Source: Chitinophaga filiformis | GTDB taxonomy: Bacteria > Bacteroidota > Bacteroidia > Chitinophagales > Chitinophagaceae | Assembly (NCBI RefSeq): GCF_023100805.1 | Contig: NZ_CP095855.1 | Span: 4,071,001-4,135,000 of the forward strand | Length of the DNA: 64,000 nucleotides | Direction of reading: 5' to 3' | Shown: piece by piece, positions 60,651 through 64,000 of the stretch | How the letters are laid out: every line of letters starts with the position of its first letter | How positions within the stretch are numbered: position 1 is the stretch's first letter | The notes under the pieces: model-generated | Told to the model about the DNA's origin: nothing | Databases searched by the model: none | Seen by the model: only the letters and a program-made list of their open reading frames with translations | Made by a program: the position numbers and the translations under genes

Positions 60651-63600
60651 ATTACTCGCTTTTTGCTGCTGATTTTCTCCTGCAAGGTCTGGAACAGGAT
60701 AAACAGAACAGGTGTGATGAAGATCCCGAAAGTGGTGCCGATCAGCATACCACCTACCGCCCCTGTGCCTATCGAGCGGTTGCCGTTGGCGCCCGCTCCT
60801 GTGGCAAGCATCAGTGGAATAAGACCCAGGATAAACGCAAAGGAGGTCATCAGAATAGGTCTTAACCGCGCTTCTGCACCCTTTACGGCTGCTTCAACGA
60901 TACCCATTCCGGACTTTCGCCTTTCAAGCGCATATTCCACTATCAGAATGGCATTCTTGGCCAGTAAACCTATCAGCATAATAAGTGTGATCTGTACATA
61001 GATGTTATTGCTGATACCAAAGAGATTGATGAACAGGAAGGTGCCTGCGATTCCGACGGGAATGGTCAGCAATATGGCAAAAGGCAGCAGGTAACTTTCA
61101 TACTGTGCGCTGAGCAGCAGGAAGACGAACACAAGGCACAACAGGAATATAAATATCGTCTGACTGCCCCCCGTCAGTTCTTCTCTTGTAATGCCGGAAT
61201 ATTCGAAGCTATAACCCTGTGGAAGCGTTTCTGCCGCTACAGCCTGTATAGCGCTGATAGCCTGCCCTGAACTATAAGACGGATTAGGCGTGCCGTTTAC
61301 GCTGATGGAATTGAACAGGTTAAAGCGGGTGATGGACTGTGGCCCATAGGTCTGTGTCAGTGTCACAAATTCCGTGATAGGCACCATTTGCCCGTCGTGC
61401 GTGCGTACGAACACTGCATTGAGGGTTTCCGGTGTTGTACGAAACTCGGGTGAGGCCTGTACCATTACCCTGTATTGCTGCCCGAACTCGTTGAAATTGG
61501 AAGCATAGATCCCGCCGTAATACCCCTGCATCGCTCCGGTAATATCTGTTACGTTCAAACCAGCTTCTTTCACTTTAGGCACGTTGATGGTCATGGTGTA
61601 TTGCGGAAAATTAGGATTGAATGCTGTGGTAGCAAACTGTATCTCGGGGCGGTCGCCCAGTGCGGCAAGGAAGTCCTTACCTACTTTATAGAAGCTGGCG
61701 ATGCTGCCTCCGGTCTTATCCTGCAGCTGAAAAGCAAATCCGTTCGTAGCGCCGAAACCCTGAATAGTAGGAGGGGCAAAGAACTTGATCTCTGCTTCTG
61801 TAATATCTGCCGTCCTGGTGAAGAGTTCTTTAATGATCGTCTGCACATTACGTTTCCTTTGTGACCAGGGAATAAGCCGCATTACCACCAATGCATAGTT
61901 ATTACCATTGCCGGATAGTTGTCCGCGGCCGGTAACTGAGAGTACATTATTTACTTCGGGAATGGTTCTGGCAATTTGCTCCACCTTCCGCGCCACAGCA
62001 TCTGTACGCTCAAGCGAGGCGTCCGGCGGGAGGGCTATATTACAGTTGATGGCTCCCAGGTCTTCATTGGGTACAAAACCCGTTGGCGTGCTTTTCGAAA
62101 GGAAATATAATATGACAATAAAGATGCCCAGCGTGGAAAGCGGTATCCATACCTTCTTTGCCAGAAAGGCAACAGACCTCCTGTAGCGGGCAGTCAGCAG
62201 CTCGAAGGAAGTATTGAACGCTGTATAGAACCGTTGCAGCATCCCTTTCTTCTTATGCTCTTCATGATGCGGTTTCAGGAATAAAGCACAGAGCGCCGGA
62301 CTTAGAGTAAGCGCGTTGATAGCGGAAAGGACAATAGCGGTTGCCAATGTAAGGCCGAATTGTTTGTAGAATATACCTGAGGATCCCCCGATGAAACTTA
62401 CAGGAATAAATACGGCAGACATTACCAGGGTAATGGAGATGATCGCTCCTGATATTTCGCTGAGTGCATCTGTGCTGGCTTTCTCCGCCGATTCATAGCC
62501 TTCGTCCAGTTTGGCGTGGACAGCCTCCACCACCACAATGGCGTCGTCAACCACAATCCCGATGGCCAGTATGATAGCAAAAAGTGTCAGCAGGTTGATG
62601 GTGAACCCAAACAGTTTCAGGAAGAAAAAAGTACCGATAATAGCTACCGGCACAGAAATAGCCGGTATCAATGTAGAACGGAAATCCTGGAGGAAGATAA
62701 ATACGACGATAAATACAAGTATGAAGGCCTCTGCCAGCGTATGTAATACTTTGTCGATAGAGGCATTCAGAAAGTCATCTACATTTTGTAAAACCACGTA
62801 CTTAAGACCGCTGGGAAAGCTTTTAGATGCATCATCCAGGGCTTTCAGTGTTTGCTGTATTACCTGATGGGCGTTGGAGCCAGCTACCTGTGCTACGTCT
62901 ACAGAAACACCGGGATGTCCGTTCACGCGGCCCACGTTGAAATAACTCAATGCACCCAGTTCCACACGGGCAATGTCTTTCAGACGGAGGATGCGACCCC
63001 TCACGCTGGAACGTATCACAATATCTCCAAACTGTGCAGGATCGGTCAATGTACCCGGATAAGTGATCACATACTGGAAAGATTGTTTGCCCCGTTCGCC
63101 AAACTGCCCTGGTGCAGCCTGGATGTTCTGATCGGCCAGGGCCGCTGTGACATCGGAAGGTACCAGTCCATACGATGCCATGGCCTGGGTATTCAGCCAG
63201 ATACGCATGGAATAGTCCATCACGCTGGGCGAGGAGGCATCGCCTACGCCCTGGATACGCTTGATAACCGGCAGCACATTAATAGATGCGTAATTCTGTA
63301 TGAAGGTCTGGTCGAAAGCAGGGTTATCGCTATACAAGGCAAAGATCAGCAGGGTGCTGGTCTGCTTCTTCTGAACAGTAACACCTGCACGGGTTACTTC
63401 CTGTGGTAGCAGGGGAGTAGCGCGCGATACGGCATTCTGTACATTCACCGCCGCCATATTAGGATCGCTGCCTATCTTGAAGCTGATAGTGATATTGGCG
63501 CTGCCGTCATTGCCAGCGGTGGATGTGATATAATCCATATTTTCCACGCCATTGATCTGCTGTTCCAGCGGTACAATCACACTCTTCATTACAACATCCG

Positions 63601-63760
63601 CGTTTGCGCCGCTGTAGGTAGCCTGTACCTGTACGGTAGGAGGGGCGATGTCCGGATATTGTGATATCGGCAATGAGGTCAGCCCAAGTACCCCGAGTGT
63701 TACGATAATAATGGATATTACCGTGGATAATACCGGCCGTTCTATAAATCGCTTTAACAT
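60647..63760 (-). CDS. RND efflux permease, HAE1/AcrB family
   Basis: A 1037-residue inner-membrane pump of normal AcrB length. It begins MLKRFIERPVLSTVISIIIV (helix 1), and has the two-fold repeat of six membrane helices plus large periplasmic loops. The proton-relay residues are seen in the GIVVDDAIVVVEAVHAKLDE region of helix 4 (two Asp), and the substrate-binding funnel segments and HAE1 motifs (e.g. GVENMDYITSTAGNDGSANI) are typical. It exports drugs or other amphiphiles using the proton gradient. It is preceded by an adaptor gene 25 bases upstream and overlaps the channel gene. Substrate range cannot be told. Confidence 0.97.
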   Translation of the reverse strand: MLKRFIERPVLSTVISIIIVTLGVLGLTSLPISQYPDIAPPTVQVQATYSGANADVVMKSVIVPLEQQINGVENMDYITSTAGNDGSANITISFKIGSDPNMAAVNVQNAVSRATPLLPQEVTRAGVTVQKKQTSTLLIFALYSDNPAFDQTFIQNYASINVLPVIKRIQGVGDASSPSVMDYSMRIWLNTQAMASYGLVPSDVTAALADQNIQAAPGQFGERGKQSFQYVITYPGTLTDPAQFGDIVIRSSVRGRILRLKDIARVELGALSYFNVGRVNGHPGVSVDVAQVAGSNAHQVIQQTLKALDDASKSFPSGLKYVVLQNVDDFLNASIDKVLHTLAEAFILVFIVVFIFLQDFRSTLIPAISVPVAIIGTFFFLKLFGFTINLLTLFAIILAIGIVVDDAIVVVEAVHAKLDEGYESAEKASTDALSEISGAIISITLVMSAVFIPVSFIGGSSGIFYKQFGLTLATAIVLSAINALTLSPALCALFLKPHHEEHKKKGMLQRFYTAFNTSFELLTARYRRSVAFLAKKVWIPLSTLGIFIVILYFLSKSTPTGFVPNEDLGAINCNIALPPDASLERTDAVARKVEQIARTIPEVNNVLSVTGRGQLSGNGNNYALVVMRLIPWSQRKRNVQTIIKELFTRTADITEAEIKFFAPPTIQGFGATNGFAFQLQDKTGGSIASFYKVGKDFLAALGDRPEIQFATTAFNPNFPQYTMTINVPKVKEAGLNVTDITGAMQGYYGGIYASNFNEFGQQYRVMVQASPEFRTTPETLNAVFVRTHDGQMVPITEFVTLTQTYGPQSITRFNLFNSISVNGTPNPSYSSGQAISAIQAVAAETLPQGYSFEYSGITREELTGGSQTIFIFLLCLVFVFLLLSAQYESYLLPFAILLTIPVGIAGTFLFINLFGISNNIYVQITLIMLIGLLAKNAILIVEYALERRKSGMGIVEAAVKGAEARLRPILMTSFAFILGLIPLMLATGAGANGNRSIGTGAVGGMLIGTTFGIFITPVLFILFQTLQEKISSKKRVI

Positions 63761-63785
63761 ATCATTGTTTTAACAGGCAGGTTTA

Positions 63786-64000
63786 TCATAATAAGGTGAA
63801 TGCATCTGCTGCGCTGACAGGTTTCGGTTTTATGACCAGGCCTTCCCTTAAACTAGATATCCCGTCTGCAACGATTTTGTCGCCCGGCCTGATACCTGCG
63901 GTGACAACAAACGCCTGTCCTGCCGATGCTGTGGAAGTGATCTCGGCAGACCGTACTTTATTGCCTGCTTCCAGCACATACACAAACAATTTCCCCTGTA
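63786..64000 (-). CDS. RND efflux periplasmic adaptor, 3' part only
   Basis: About 71 C-terminal residues of a membrane fusion protein; the gene continues beyond the right edge, so the start is not in the window. The segment QGKLFVYVLEAGNKVRSAEI, then FVVTAGIRPGDKIVADGISS and LREGLVIKPKPV, is the membrane-proximal end of HlyD/AcrA-type adaptors. It precedes the permease gene by 25 bases and completes the tripartite efflux operon. Confidence 0.92.
   Translation of the reverse strand, partial: QGKLFVYVLEAGNKVRSAEITSTASAGQAFVVTAGIRPGDKIVADGISSLREGLVIKPKPVSAADAFTLL

Overview
The window looks like the chromosome of a Bacteroidota member, most likely a Chitinophaga-like member of the Chitinophagaceae. 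The evidence is a C-terminal type IX secretion sorting domain at 22445-24271, a DUF2723 membrane protein, many Sec-exported proteins and lipoproteins of unknown function, and several beta-lactamase-fold serine hydrolases. Promoters fit the Bacteroidota pattern (TTG at about -33, TAnnTTTG at about -7), and purine-rich ribosome sites are mostly absent. This assignment is inference; no rRNA is present.

Layout. 1-8331 is ordinary chromosome: a secreted TIM-barrel isomerase-like protein, a zinc-ribbon protein, a repeat-rich gap (25-nt repeats, an inverted pair of REP-like hairpins, an array of about 40-nt repeats), the DUF2723 protein, a SAM hydrolase-like protein and an SDR oxidoreductase. At 8489-8561 lies an intact tRNA-Lys(TTT). 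Its last 14 bases plus one (TCCCAGCGGGATCAC) recur at 19789-19803, bounding an integrated element of about 11.24 kb. The element carries a tyrosine integrase beside its right end, matched tandem 12-bp integrase-arm-like repeats near both ends, an excisionase-like HTH gene, a hairpin-rich candidate oriT, a MobC-like protein, an HUH relaxase and a coiled-coil membrane protein. I see no coupling protein or type IV secretion genes, so it is best called an integrative mobilizable element. Its cargo is AT-rich and poorly characterised: an orphan PD-(D/E)XK nuclease with two unknown genes, a pair of overlapping single-helix membrane paralogues, an unknown gene with an XRE regulator, and a two-gene unknown operon. 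This cargo is the best candidate here for an undescribed, possibly defence, system.

19911-39890 is a mosaic of single genes: small exported proteins, a T9SS substrate, serine hydrolases, a seven-repeat propeller-like protein, a CPBP protease, an exported Nudix-like protein, a cupin, GNAT, an esterase, a Cdd1-like HhH protein, an IRED-like dehydrogenase facing an HxlR regulator, and a thioredoxin-fold protein. 40209-40346 holds an unusual palindrome of 11-nt tandem repeats. 40561-42392 is an ArsR-AHSA1-DoxX-DUF4256 operon with two palindromic operators over its promoter.

42462-63989 holds katG (with an OxyR-half-site-like palindrome upstream), a sulfatase, a decayed thioredoxin fragment, a PepSY-like protein, a large bactofilin-like repeat protein, an SMP-30 family protein, a GNAT, a CBM9/serine-hydrolase fusion, a two-domain VOC protein, a DUF2652 cyclase-fold protein, yqgE, small membrane proteins, a GreA/Rnk-like protein, and finally an RND multidrug efflux operon (adaptor, permease, outer-membrane factor) whose adaptor gene runs off the right edge.
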